Source: Ignavibacteriota bacterium
GTDB taxonomy: Bacteria; Bacteroidota; Ignavibacteria; UBA10030; UBA6906
Assembly: GCA_016218065.1 (NCBI GenBank)
Contig: JACRFA010000030.1
Location: 1-37,602 of the forward strand
Direction: 5' to 3'
Length of the DNA: 37,602 nucleotides
A program made the translations under genes and the position numbers. Position 1 is the stretch's first letter. Each line of letters starts with the position of its first letter. Positions 17,164 to 24,688 of this stretch are shown here, in pieces. The notes beneath the pieces are model-generated. The model made no database searches. It was not told the origin of the DNA and saw only the letters and a program-made list of their open reading frames with translations.

Positions 17164-17769
17164 TCAGAGATACCGCAACGTTGTAATGAATGCAGCGGCG
17201 ACGAGGCAGCCCAGCGTGCCGCCCAACAGTACTTCGCGTGCCGTGTGCCGTCCGAGCGCGACGCGCGACCATGCAACAAGCAGCGCGAGAATGAGGACGA
17301 GCGTTCCGGCCCTCTGGTCGATCAGAAACATCGCCAGCGCGGCGAACACGCCAAAGCCCGTGTGCAGCGAAACCTTGATCCATCGATTGACGAAGAACGC
17401 CGCACCGACCAGCGCCAGAATCGCGAGCGCTCCAAGTGGGATTGAGGTTGGAACTTCGGCGATCCAAGCAATGATTACGATGATCAGTAGAAGAGGAAGC
17501 AGGATTCCATAGAACTGAGATCGCTCACGCTGATCGGACACGTCCAGGTTGCCCCAGGTCCCTCGATGAACGCGAAAAATCGTGTACGCCCCGGCAGGGA
17601 TAATGACAACGGCCACCGCGATGATTTCTGCGATCATTGCTTGACGCGGCGGCAAAACATTGTACGCCACAATCGCGGTAAACAACGGCATCAGGAGAAA
17701 CGGATGTCCGATGACTGAAATGCACCGAGCGAAATTCATCTGCACCTTATTGACCTCCATTGCGCTCAT
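17164..17769 (-). CDS. PAP2-like membrane phosphatase
   Basis: This 201-residue integral membrane protein has five or six helices. The C-terminal half carries PAP2-superfamily features: KVSLHTGFGVFAAL in place of the PSGH motif (Ser and His present) and WSRVALGRHTAREVLLGGTLG matching the SRxxxxxHxxxDVxxG motif, with Glu where Asp is usual. The first KxxxxxxRP motif is not obvious; WGNLDVSDQRERSQFY may occupy its place. Family members dephosphorylate lipid phosphates such as undecaprenyl-PP, but the altered motifs leave activity uncertain. The start codon overlaps the end of the DUF5615 gene by 4 bases, a surprising partnership. Confidence 0.7.
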   Translation of the reverse strand: MSAMEVNKVQMNFARCISVIGHPFLLMPLFTAIVAYNVLPPRQAMIAEIIAVAVVIIPAGAYTIFRVHRGTWGNLDVSDQRERSQFYGILLPLLLIIVIIAWIAEVPTSIPLGALAILALVGAAFFVNRWIKVSLHTGFGVFAALAMFLIDQRAGTLVLILALLVAWSRVALGRHTAREVLLGGTLGCLVAAAFITTLRYL

Positions 17770-18122
17770 GAGTGGCCCACGGCAAATCTCACGCGTCGCT
17801 CGGTGACAACAACGAAGCTGTTCTCAAGTCTTCTCACATGGTTTCGTAGCAAGTTTTCAAGCACGTCGATCTTGTTCGTATTCCGCTCATCAGCGAGGCG
17901 CAAAAAAACATCGCCCGCATGAGGGCGTCTTTGACGAAATATCATCTCGCCAAAATCTTTGTCGTTAGTAATCAGAATCCAGTTTTCGTGAAATGCCTTT
18001 TCGAGAATGTCGTCGTCAAGCATTCCCGGGTCTTGATCATATACGGAAAAGACCTCAAACTGTTTGGTTGACAAGTATTGTGCAACCGCGGGACCAGTAC
18101 ACTCGTCCACCAAGAACTTCAT
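17766..18122 (-). CDS. DUF5615 PIN-like protein (putative toxin)
   Basis: This 118-residue protein is a member of the DUF5615 PIN-like group. It has MKFLVDECTGPAVAQYL at the start (Asp6, Glu7), DDILEKAFHENWILITNDKDFG in the middle (acidic residues about 37-40, 54 and 56), and a C-terminal ENSFVVVTERRVRFA strand. These acidic clusters match the PIN-like metal site, so a nuclease activity is possible. DUF5615 genes are very often paired with DUF433 genes, as here, and the pair is regarded as a putative toxin-antitoxin module. It overlaps the DUF433 gene upstream and the PAP2-like gene downstream by 4 bases each. Confidence 0.87.
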   Translation of the reverse strand: MKFLVDECTGPAVAQYLSTKQFEVFSVYDQDPGMLDDDILEKAFHENWILITNDKDFGEMIFRQRRPHAGDVFLRLADERNTNKIDVLENLLRNHVRRLENSFVVVTERRVRFAVGHS

Positions 18123-18367
18123 TCATCCCCCACTGCGAGCGGCATGAACGAAGTGCTCTCCAGCGACCTCGTTGCAAAGAGGAGGCATGCTTGGATATCC
18201 TCCTTCGACAGACCCTCGTATTCCAAGATAATGTCCTGAACAGTCGACCCGTGGGCTAACAGATTCAGAATGTATTCCACCGTTAAGCGGGTCCCCTTGA
18301 TAACCGGTTTCCCAACCATCACCTTCGGGTTCAGTGCGATGCGTTGAATAAGTTGTTGATCGCTCAT
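18119..18367 (-). CDS. DUF433 protein (putative antitoxin)
   Basis: This is an 82-residue DUF433 protein, with the core NPKVMVGKPVIKGTRLTVEYI and LLAHGSTVQDIILEYEGLSKEDIQACLLFA. DUF433 has a helix-turn-helix-like fold and is the usual partner of DUF5615 PIN-like proteins. It is believed to act as the antitoxin and possibly as repressor of its own promoter. The KGTRLTV block is diagnostic. It is the first gene of the minus-strand run that extends to 12907, so it could control more than its direct partner. The ATG at 18367 follows a weak GAGAGG sequence. Confidence 0.88.
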   Translation of the reverse strand: MSDQQLIQRIALNPKVMVGKPVIKGTRLTVEYILNLLAHGSTVQDIILEYEGLSKEDIQACLLFATRSLESTSFMPLAVGDE

Positions 18368-18475
18368 ATACGTGCCTCTCTGAAGTTCTGCATGAAGTTA
18401 CGGAATTCTCGTTACAGGAGTATCCGCTCCTCTCTCCTTCACAATGGCGGACATCGATCCTCTGGAGTGACTTGC

Positions 18476-18901
18476 TCAATTCTCAATGTACCCGTCCCGT
18501 ATCCATCTATCGATATCGCTATGGCGCAGGTATGCCGTCTTCAGCTTGCGGAAGCCGAGCTTTCGGTAGAATGCTTCCTGACGCGGGACGCTGACAAGCA
18601 ACACGGATCGTTCCGGCAGATGTGAGAGCAAGTAGTCCACGATTGATTTTCCAATTCCTTGTCCCTGATGCTCGGGCACAACAACAACGTCGAAGATCGC
18701 GGAGTTGGTTGCGCCATCGGAGATCGCTCTGCCTGCGCCGATCAACTCTCCATCTTTCTCGGCAAAGCAACACGCAAAGCTGCCCGTGAACGATCGCTGG
18801 ACTGTGAGCGCGTCGCGTTTTCCCAGCGGAGCGCGCTCAATCACGTCCGCGAGCTTCGTCCAATCAATCGCCGACGCATCGCTATGGTATTTGAGAGGCA
18901 T
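18476..18901 (-). CDS. GNAT family N-acetyltransferase
   Basis: This 141-residue cytoplasmic acetyltransferase has the acetyl-CoA pyrophosphate loop of GNAT motif A (FDVVVVPEHQGQGIGKSIVD, about residues 69-88, with Q/RxxGxG/A as QGQGIG). Motif B near the C-terminus is QEAFYRKLGFRKLKTAYL. Length and layout fit single-domain GNATs. The acceptor substrate cannot be told. The gene stands alone: 108 bases separate it from the DUF433 start downstream and about 140 from the TM2 gene end upstream. No clear Shine-Dalgarno sequence is seen at the start. Confidence 0.88.
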   Translation of the reverse strand: MPLKYHSDASAIDWTKLADVIERAPLGKRDALTVQRSFTGSFACCFAEKDGELIGAGRAISDGATNSAIFDVVVVPEHQGQGIGKSIVDYLLSHLPERSVLLVSVPRQEAFYRKLGFRKLKTAYLRHSDIDRWIRDGYIEN

Positions 18902-18982
18902 GAAATGGAGAATTGTTGCTGCCTCAATTTCTCAAAAACAGGTGCGACATGCAAGCAATCGATGAGCGGCGGGAAACAAAAA

Positions 18983-19010
18983 CTGCAAGAGGCTGCCGCG
19001 CCTCTTGCAG
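18983..19010 (-). terminator. Strong intrinsic terminator after the TM2 gene
   Basis: Arms 18983-18993 (ctgcaagaggc) and 19000-19010 (gcctcttgcag) pair perfectly over 11 bp with a 6-base loop. On the minus strand the stem is followed directly by TTTTTGTTT. It lies about 30 bases beyond the stop of the TM2-domain gene and ends the DUF2752-TM2 transcript. Confidence 0.92.
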
Positions 19011-19041
19011 GTCGGAGAGTATCAAATGACGAGCGGACCGA

Positions 19042-19395
19042 TTACGCTGTCGCTTTGAGCATTGCCATGAGTTGCTGCGCTTGTTGCTGGTTGAACTCGA
19101 ACGCGATGCGCTTGTAGTTGATGAGGTCGATGATCGTTCCGATGAAACAAAGTCCAACGGTGAAGAAGTAGAGGATTCCCATCCCGATCTGATCGGTCAT
19201 GAAGCGCTGGATGCCCGCAAAGCCGAGGAAGCCGACAAGCGTGACAAGCAAGATCGTCTGCGCATCACGGCGGCGGCTGCGATACATCATCGCGAACTGA
19301 GTCGCCTGTTGATCTGAAGCGTCCTTCAGAAGACTCTGCACATACATCATTTCCTCCCCGTCAAGCTCCGGCAGTAACTGCATCATGTTAGCCAT
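19042..19395 (-). CDS. TM2 domain-containing membrane protein
   Basis: This is a 117-residue protein when started at ATG 19395, preceded by AAAGGA in the minus-strand leader. The longer open frame is rejected because it overlaps the upstream DUF2752 gene. The N-terminal 45 residues are charged and helical. The rest is the TM2 domain: two helices (TILLVTLVGFLGFAGIQRFM and GILYFFTVGLCFIGTIIDLI) joined by a short loop with the D-Q-x-G-x-G pattern. TM2 proteins are small membrane proteins of unknown biochemical role, often beside DUF2752, as here with only 5 bases between. A strong terminator follows. Confidence 0.9.
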   Translation of the reverse strand: MANMMQLLPELDGEEMMYVQSLLKDASDQQATQFAMMYRSRRRDAQTILLVTLVGFLGFAGIQRFMTDQIGMGILYFFTVGLCFIGTIIDLINYKRIAFEFNQQQAQQLMAMLKATA

Positions 19396-19400
19396 GAGAT

Positions 19401-19730
19401 TTATCCTTTCGCAGGTTGATGGTTGATGATAGTGAGTAGTTTGATGAGAGTGACAATCCGATGAAGCAACACAATCAATGCGAACGCGCCGAGCGGGTGT
19501 GTGTGAAACGACTGACTCACTTCGCAATGCAACAGGTATGATACCGAGGCGCCGAGTCCGCAGCCGGGGCAAAATGCAAATCCCAGATTCTTCAACGGGC
19601 AAAGCGCGAAATGTCCGCCGTCATGTGGATCAATGACTGCGAGGTAGAGCAAACCGCAGATCCAAATTGCAAGCTCGAGCCAGCCGGTGCTTGTGAAGTA
19701 CCGCAATGCTTTTTTCACAGTTGTGAGCAT
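19401..19730 (-). CDS. DUF2752 family membrane protein
   Basis: This is a 109-residue small membrane protein. The family signature is HFALCPLKNLGFAFCPGCGL (about residues 40-59), matching CPxxxxxGxxCPGCG with three conserved cysteines. Hydrophobic helices lie before (LELAIWICGLLYLAVI) and after (HTHPLGAFALIVLLHRIVTLI). The usual TRA after CPGCGL is replaced by GAS. The family has no known function; the cysteine motif suggests metal or disulfide chemistry at the membrane. It is followed by the TM2 gene, 5 bases away, forming a small operon ended by the terminator at 18983-19010. Confidence 0.9.
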   Translation of the reverse strand: MLTTVKKALRYFTSTGWLELAIWICGLLYLAVIDPHDGGHFALCPLKNLGFAFCPGCGLGASVSYLLHCEVSQSFHTHPLGAFALIVLLHRIVTLIKLLTIINHQPAKG

Positions 19731-19767
19731 AGCTTATTGCGCGGATGAAAAGAATGTGAGCGCCTGA

Positions 19768-20376
19768 CTACTTCGCCGTCATGCGGCTGACCAAGTCTTC
19801 GCGATCGACGATCGAGTCCTCGCCGAACCAAATACTCCACAGCGTTTGTGCAAACAACTGATTGGTGATCGCGGGTTTCTGTTCGCCTTGCACCGTTGCG
19901 CTGATGATTCCTCCGGGCAGCCAGCGAATGACGAATTGATCGTTCTCTTTCACATCCTTCGTGAAGAAGCCAACGTACTGGTCAATCGCCGATTGAATCT
20001 TCTTGAGATCTTCAGCCGACGAGTTCTCCGCGAAGCCGTCACGATAGGTGTCCTGAATTTTCTGCTTGTCAACATCACGAACAAACGTCATCGTGATTTG
20101 TTTTGCCTTGCCGTCGGTGAGAACTGTTTTGTACGCGGCATCTTCCGACATCTTCTGCGGCTCTTGCATGTAGTGCGCCATGCCGTACACTTTGAAAACC
20201 ATCTTCTTCCGAACAGTCACGCCGGTGAGTTGCAGCGTGTAGTCCGTGTTATTGTAGTCGAAGCTGACCTTGCTGTCGAAATTTTTTCCGGTAGAAGGTT
20301 CAGTCACTTTCTCTTGGGCGAGAGAGGAAACCGCTGCGAAGCAGAGCAATGCGGCGATGCAGATGTAAGTTTTCAT
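19768..20376 (-). CDS. Secreted chalcone isomerase-like protein
   Basis: This 202-residue protein has a signal peptide (MKTYICIAALLCFAAVSSLA). Start 20376 is chosen because of it; the longer upstream frame has no signal peptide. The body matches the bacterial chalcone-isomerase-like domain: LTGVTVRKKMVFKVYGMAHYM (about 50-70), the ITMTFVRDVDKQKIQDTYRDGF helix region and the C-terminal NQLFAQTLWSIWFGEDSI, where the LF..LW.IWFG block is typical. Bacterial members lack flavonoid substrates and probably bind fatty acids or other lipids in the periplasm. The gene stands alone, with a TATATTG promoter-like word 186 bases upstream. Confidence 0.85.
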   Translation of the reverse strand: MKTYICIAALLCFAAVSSLAQEKVTEPSTGKNFDSKVSFDYNNTDYTLQLTGVTVRKKMVFKVYGMAHYMQEPQKMSEDAAYKTVLTDGKAKQITMTFVRDVDKQKIQDTYRDGFAENSSAEDLKKIQSAIDQYVGFFTKDVKENDQFVIRWLPGGIISATVQGEQKPAITNQLFAQTLWSIWFGEDSIVDREDLVSRMTAK

Positions 20377-20597
20377 AGAGGTAAGATGATTGTTTGGAGA
20401 ATATGGTGAAGCAGCGTAGCGCTGCAATGATGATCTTCTAGGGACGTGGACGAAAACTCTCATTGTCCCGTGTGCTCCAGCTGATTCTTGCATACAATGA
20501 AACCAGAATCTCGGAAAGGCTACTTCTCGTCGACGTTCCTAGCTTCAACATCGACCGGAGCCAATATACGCAGAGGAAAACTATCACTCAATACACA

Positions 20598-20643
20598 AAA
20601 AGATGCGATGGTATCTCCCTTATTGTCGCGGGCAATACCATCG
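20598..20643 (-). terminator. Intrinsic terminator of the FG-GAP gene
   Basis: Arms 20606-20614 (cgatggtat) and 20635-20643 (ataccatcg) pair perfectly over 9 bp, and an inner CCC/GGG pair may lengthen the structure. On the minus strand the closing arm is followed by CATCTTTTTG, a five-T run. It begins 4 bases after the end of the FG-GAP gene. Confidence 0.75.
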
Positions 20644-20647
20644 TCCA

Positions 20648-22192
20648 CTACCGAACAAGCATGAGTGCTCGTGTCTGTGTGAGATTGCCCGCGCGTAGCT
20701 GATACAAATACACGCCGCTCGCGAGGCCCGCTGCTTGCCATTCCACCGTATGCTCACCGGGTTGCCTCACTTCATTCACGAGCGTTGCGACTTCATGACC
20801 CAATAGATCAAACACCTTCAGCGACGTGAAACCTGAAGCTGGAATCGAGAAGGAAATGTGTGTGGATGGATTGAACGGGTTCGGATAATTCTGTGCGAGA
20901 TGGAACGCTGCGGGCGAAGTTCGCTCGTTCACGTCAGTGATAGTTTGATTGTAGAACACAGAGACGCACGGCTGTCCGGAAACTCCGATGATCAGATCGA
21001 CGTGCCCGTCGCCGTTGATGTCGCCGAACGCGAGCGCGGTGCCGACATTGGGCGAGTCATATTGCCACGAGGGCGTGAGATCGAGTTGTCCGTTTCGGTT
21101 GAGAAAGATGCGGAAGAGCCCGGCGGAAAACTCCGCAGTTGCCAGATCGGGATCGCCATCCTCATCAACATCGGCCCACGCGATGTCTTGTGTGTTGTGC
21201 GACGTGCTTTGCGATTGCCACGTCGGGGTGCTCGCGAAATTTCCTCCCGTGTTCAGATATGCCTGCGTCGGAATCGAACCGCCGACGGCAATGTCGAGGA
21301 AGTTGTCGTTGTTGAGCTTGGCCCACGCAATTCCTTTTTGTCCGCCGGTCGTGTTGCCGTTCCACATCGGCGTCGTCGAGACAACGCCGCTATCGTTGAA
21401 ATACACGCACGAACGGTAGTTCACCCATTTCGAGACGGCAAGATCTTCGAAGCCGTCATTGTTGATGTCGCCCCACGCCAGTCCGCTGGAGATCTCGCTC
21501 GCGGACGATGCCCAGGAGGGCGATTGTTCCAGCGAGCCGCTGTTGTTCCTGAAAATGTGAACAGGTCTCGTCGGATTCGGGCTCACGGCCTGATTTGATG
21601 TTGCGACGTCGATGTCGCCGTCGTGATCAAAATCGCAGACAGCAACGCCGGTAGTCCATGTGCTGTTTGCGGCTCTCCATCCGGGCGTGCGTATGATTGT
21701 GTCTCCCTGCGCGCCGAAGTAAATCGCGTCGGGCGGGAACGAGCTTTCACCGTTGGCGAAAAACAAATCTGCATGCGTATCGTTGTTGAAGTCGGCGATG
21801 CGAACATCGGTGCTCGCGACCGAATCACGCGTCCACCATCCCGGTGTTGACTGCAATTGTGTTCCCTGATTGTACAGCACGAAGTTACGCCAGTCTGTGT
21901 AAGGAGGAAAGCTTTGCGAGCGATAGCATGCAACCGCCACGTCTGAATCGTTATCGTTGTTCAAATCGCCGACGGCAATGCCGCCAACTTGCATGCGCAA
22001 ATCGAGATTCCAGCTTGGCGTGAGTGCGAAAGGGACATTGTCCAACTTGAACGATGCCGGAGTTGTGTGTGACGACGCGACGATGTTCGCGGTGTCGCGG
22101 CCATCGGGGCTGATCTCGATTCTGTTTTGAGATGATGCCGGGCTGATTCCGATCAGAGTGAGAAAGAAGAATGCATAAAGCAAAGAACGCAT
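20648..22192 (-). CDS. Secreted FG-GAP/VCBS repeat protein with T9SS sorting domain
   Basis: This 514-residue protein uses ATG 22192, which has GGAG eight bases upstream and opens a signal peptide (MRSLLYAFFFLTLIGISPA). The body has about seven FG-GAP/VCBS repeats, each with a calcium-binding D-x-(D/N)-x-D-G-like loop: GDLNNDNDSDVAV, ADFNNDTHADLFF, CDFDHDGDIDVAT, GDINNDGFEDLAV, AKLNNDNFLDIAV, ADVDEDGDPDLAT and GDINGDGHVDLII. They should fold as an integrin-like propeller. The tail starts QNYPNPFNPSTHISF and ends YLYQLRAGNLTQTRALMLV, a T9SS type A sorting domain. Likely a surface or secreted binding protein; no enzyme domain is seen. A terminator follows 4 bases after the stop. Confidence 0.87.
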   Translation of the reverse strand: MRSLLYAFFFLTLIGISPASSQNRIEISPDGRDTANIVASSHTTPASFKLDNVPFALTPSWNLDLRMQVGGIAVGDLNNDNDSDVAVACYRSQSFPPYTDWRNFVLYNQGTQLQSTPGWWTRDSVASTDVRIADFNNDTHADLFFANGESSFPPDAIYFGAQGDTIIRTPGWRAANSTWTTGVAVCDFDHDGDIDVATSNQAVSPNPTRPVHIFRNNSGSLEQSPSWASSASEISSGLAWGDINNDGFEDLAVSKWVNYRSCVYFNDSGVVSTTPMWNGNTTGGQKGIAWAKLNNDNFLDIAVGGSIPTQAYLNTGGNFASTPTWQSQSTSHNTQDIAWADVDEDGDPDLATAEFSAGLFRIFLNRNGQLDLTPSWQYDSPNVGTALAFGDINGDGHVDLIIGVSGQPCVSVFYNQTITDVNERTSPAAFHLAQNYPNPFNPSTHISFSIPASGFTSLKVFDLLGHEVATLVNEVRQPGEHTVEWQAAGLASGVYLYQLRAGNLTQTRALMLVR

Positions 22193-22349
22193 GTGAATCT
22201 CCATACTACTGGTTGTGTTACTTGTGCGCTTCTCGGAAGTGGAGGTTGAAGCTGCTCGTGGTGGCACTTGCCGCAAAAGAGCTGGCGGTGATGGTGTGTT
22301 TGATAAAACTTTACCGATTGTGAGAAGCAAAGTCAAGCAATTTTCTTTC

Positions 22350-23225
22350 TCATCGTCCGACTTGAACGGAATCGACGGGTAAGAATGTTCGTGCGAAAGT
22401 TGCGAGTGCAGCAGCGAGGCGCGTTGCAGTAGCTTCGAGGTTTTCATTCGATCGTAAGGCGAGCCCAAACTCAAGTTGAATCGCATCAATCGAAGTGCCC
22501 TGATGGCTGCCGTATGTTTGCACGATGTAGCCGCCGCTGAAGCGCGGATCTTCGCGATCGTCGCTATCGCATTCCGGTTCAATGTCGAAATCATTCGCCT
22601 CAAGTTGTCCGCAGATGCTGTTCTTGCCGACTAGCGCTTTGCGTCCGTGCTGCGTCACGAGATTCGTCACGCTCACGCCGTCGCCGGTTCCGCGAAACAC
22701 TGTCGAGTTGGCGGCGCTCTGTCCGTGCAGATCGATTAGGATTCCCTGGCCCCATATTGTGCGGACCTCGTCGCATGCGGCGCGCAACGCGTTATGGTAT
22801 GCGTTGTAGTACCGCTTCGCCGGCCCGACTTCATACGAACCTTCGGCGGGACGGTTGAGATCAACGCATGCGCGATCAATCTGTGCTACGACTAGAAAAA
22901 GCTTCTTGCCGAGCTTGCGCTGAAAATAGTTATCGAGCCGGATCGCCAGCCTGTTCGTGTTTCCATCTCTCGCCGTGGCAAACCGTGAGACGCCGTTGCC
23001 ATCACGCTCGGGAACATCGGGCGGCGTGATCTTGCCGCCATGCGGCGCAGAGATGATGATCGGCAGGTCGCCGCGCTGAACAATGACAAGACTGTCAGCA
23101 ACATCGAGTCTCTGACCCGGAGCTTGTGAAGGAAGTATCGACTGCAATCCAAGAGACATAGCAAGAACTCCCAATGCGAAGTATGCCAAGCGTCTTTGTG
23201 GAGCGCTATTCCTGAAGCATCCCAT
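22350..23225 (-). CDS. N-formylglutamate amidohydrolase-like protein, exported
   Basis: This 291-residue protein has the FGase-family pattern: IIISAPHGGKITPPDVPER (about 55-73), ATARDGNTNRLA with the D.NT block, DLNRPAEGSYEVG, and ILIDLHGQS (about 162-170), where the metal-binding His and Asp are expected. The C-terminal IQLEFGLALRSN block with Glu completes the site. Known FGases release formate from N-formylglutamate in histidine breakdown, but no other hut gene is near. The N-terminal hydrophobic helix (AYFALGVLAMSLGLQSIL) marks this copy as exported or membrane bound, so another amide substrate is likely. It lies between a T9SS protein and a pectate lyase. Confidence 0.83.
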   Translation of the reverse strand: MGCFRNSAPQRRLAYFALGVLAMSLGLQSILPSQAPGQRLDVADSLVIVQRGDLPIIISAPHGGKITPPDVPERDGNGVSRFATARDGNTNRLAIRLDNYFQRKLGKKLFLVVAQIDRACVDLNRPAEGSYEVGPAKRYYNAYHNALRAACDEVRTIWGQGILIDLHGQSAANSTVFRGTGDGVSVTNLVTQHGRKALVGKNSICGQLEANDFDIEPECDSDDREDPRFSGGYIVQTYGSHQGTSIDAIQLEFGLALRSNENLEATATRLAAALATFARTFLPVDSVQVGR

Positions 23226-23359
23226 TGGCTCTACTGTCGCGCCTGTTTGTCGTGATCGATCTCCACATCTGAGAGATGGAGATTGAGAGCGCCGACCGAG
23301 ATGTGAATTTCACGAAACGAAAGCGAAGGAGTAATAATATCAATGTCCATATGACGAGA

Positions 23360-24526
23360 CTATTTGTTGAGCAGAGCAATTCGTTTCTGCCACGCCGGAT
23401 ATTTCTTGAGCACGTCGGCGGGCGCATCTGTGTACCAGGCGTAGCCTGTGCGGCGCTCGCGTTCAACTTCCGCCAGTGTGTACACCGGCTTTCCATCTCG
23501 GTTGCAGAAGAGCGGGCGTCCGGCGCCGAGTTCGTAGAAGCGCGTCCATGTCGGCGGCGCGTTCGGATCTTGTTTGACGACGCGGTCGATCTTCGTGGAG
23601 TGAAACCTAAACGTCGCCGGCGGGGCGTCAACGGTGACGACTTTGATTCCGCGAATCTGATTCTCCGTGAACCACTGCACTGCGGCATCAACGGCGCGAA
23701 CAATGTCGGCGGAGGGTGTGTCGATGCGCATGAGAAGCGTGACGATCTCTGCGCTCTCCATGCTGCAGAATGAGGCAAGCTCAAACGTGCGCGCATGCTG
23801 CGGTCGGAGATCGATGTTATCATGTTGCTGGCACCATACCGTAGGCTTTCCGCCAACACGTATCTGGCAGCGCAGAATGCAATCGAGTCCCTTCTCGAAG
23901 GCGGCGTGCACTTTTGCTCTCCGCTCGGCATCGAGAAACGAAAACCACGACTTGTTCTGCTCAACCTGAAGCAGCACGCTCATCACGCCACCCATCGCGC
24001 CGTCGTTGAATGTGATGTACTTTCGATATCCGCTCGTGTCGGGATAGAACTGCGGCCATCCGCCGTTCGCGTATTGCGCCGACAAAATGAAATCGATTCC
24101 TCTCACGGAACCGTCCTTGTAGCGCTGATCGTTCGTCGCGTGATATGCTTTGGCAAGATATTCCACCTGTCTGTGCGTCGCGCCATTATCGAACGTTGTG
24201 TTCGTTTCCGATTTCGCAGCGAGGATCGCGGCACGTTGGTCTTCGGTGAGAATGGCGAGCATATCGTAATTCTTCGGCCAGCCGCCATTTGTTTTCTGGT
24301 AGAGAAGAATGTTGTCGGCGATCTTGGCGATCTGTTTCTTGTTGTACTTCTTCTGATCTGCTCGCGGGGTGATCGTCTTCTCTTCATCATTGATGTCGTA
24401 CCAGTGATGTGAGCTGTCATCGAATCCGCTGACGTCGATGGCGGCTTGCGACTTCCCCTGTGCCGTCATGCCAGGGCCTGGAGCAAGTACGAGCAGAAGT
24501 AGGATCAAACAGATTTTCTTTTTCAC
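23360..24526 (-). CDS. Pectate lyase, polysaccharide lyase family 10
   Basis: This 388-residue secreted lyase starts at GTG 24526 with a signal peptide (KKKICLILLLLVLAPGPGMTA). PL10 enzymes cleave polygalacturonate by beta-elimination on an alpha/alpha toroid. Family blocks visible are ILLYQKTNGGWPKNYDM (about 73-89), TTFDNGATHRQVEYLAKAY (about 109-127), LSAQYANGGWPQFYPD, VWCQQHD, the VTVDAPPATFRFHSTKIDR stretch and WTRFYELGAGRPLFCNRDG. The last holds the usual catalytic Arg/substrate-binding residues. There is no T9SS domain, so it probably acts in the periplasm or is released by another route. A TATATT-like word lies about 42 bases upstream. Confidence 0.92.
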   Translation of the reverse strand: MKKKICLILLLLVLAPGPGMTAQGKSQAAIDVSGFDDSSHHWYDINDEEKTITPRADQKKYNKKQIAKIADNILLYQKTNGGWPKNYDMLAILTEDQRAAILAAKSETNTTFDNGATHRQVEYLAKAYHATNDQRYKDGSVRGIDFILSAQYANGGWPQFYPDTSGYRKYITFNDGAMGGVMSVLLQVEQNKSWFSFLDAERRAKVHAAFEKGLDCILRCQIRVGGKPTVWCQQHDNIDLRPQHARTFELASFCSMESAEIVTLLMRIDTPSADIVRAVDAAVQWFTENQIRGIKVVTVDAPPATFRFHSTKIDRVVKQDPNAPPTWTRFYELGAGRPLFCNRDGKPVYTLAEVERERRTGYAWYTDAPADVLKKYPAWQKRIALLNK

Positions 24527-24688
24527 GACAGAGTTCTTTCAGTCTTTCGTTGTCCGATATTCTGTTTGAATATAATGAAAAGGCGATTGCTTCGCATTCA
24601 GCATGGTAAATGGGGAACAGTGCAAATTGAAAATCAGAACTCATTTGCGTACCATGAGTGGCGTCAGTAACCAACTTTGGATTTGAAG

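Noticed and set aside
22193-22603. N-terminal extension of the FG-GAP protein
   Set aside because: It overlaps the amidohydrolase gene; the signal peptide and GGAG site place the start at 22192.
23259-23283. Bulged hairpin between the pectate lyase and amidohydrolase genes
   Set aside because: Short stem with a two-base bulge and no T-run; not distinguishable from chance.
23206-23964. 252-residue frame on the minus strand
   Set aside because: Arg/Ser-rich shadow of the pectate lyase gene in another frame.
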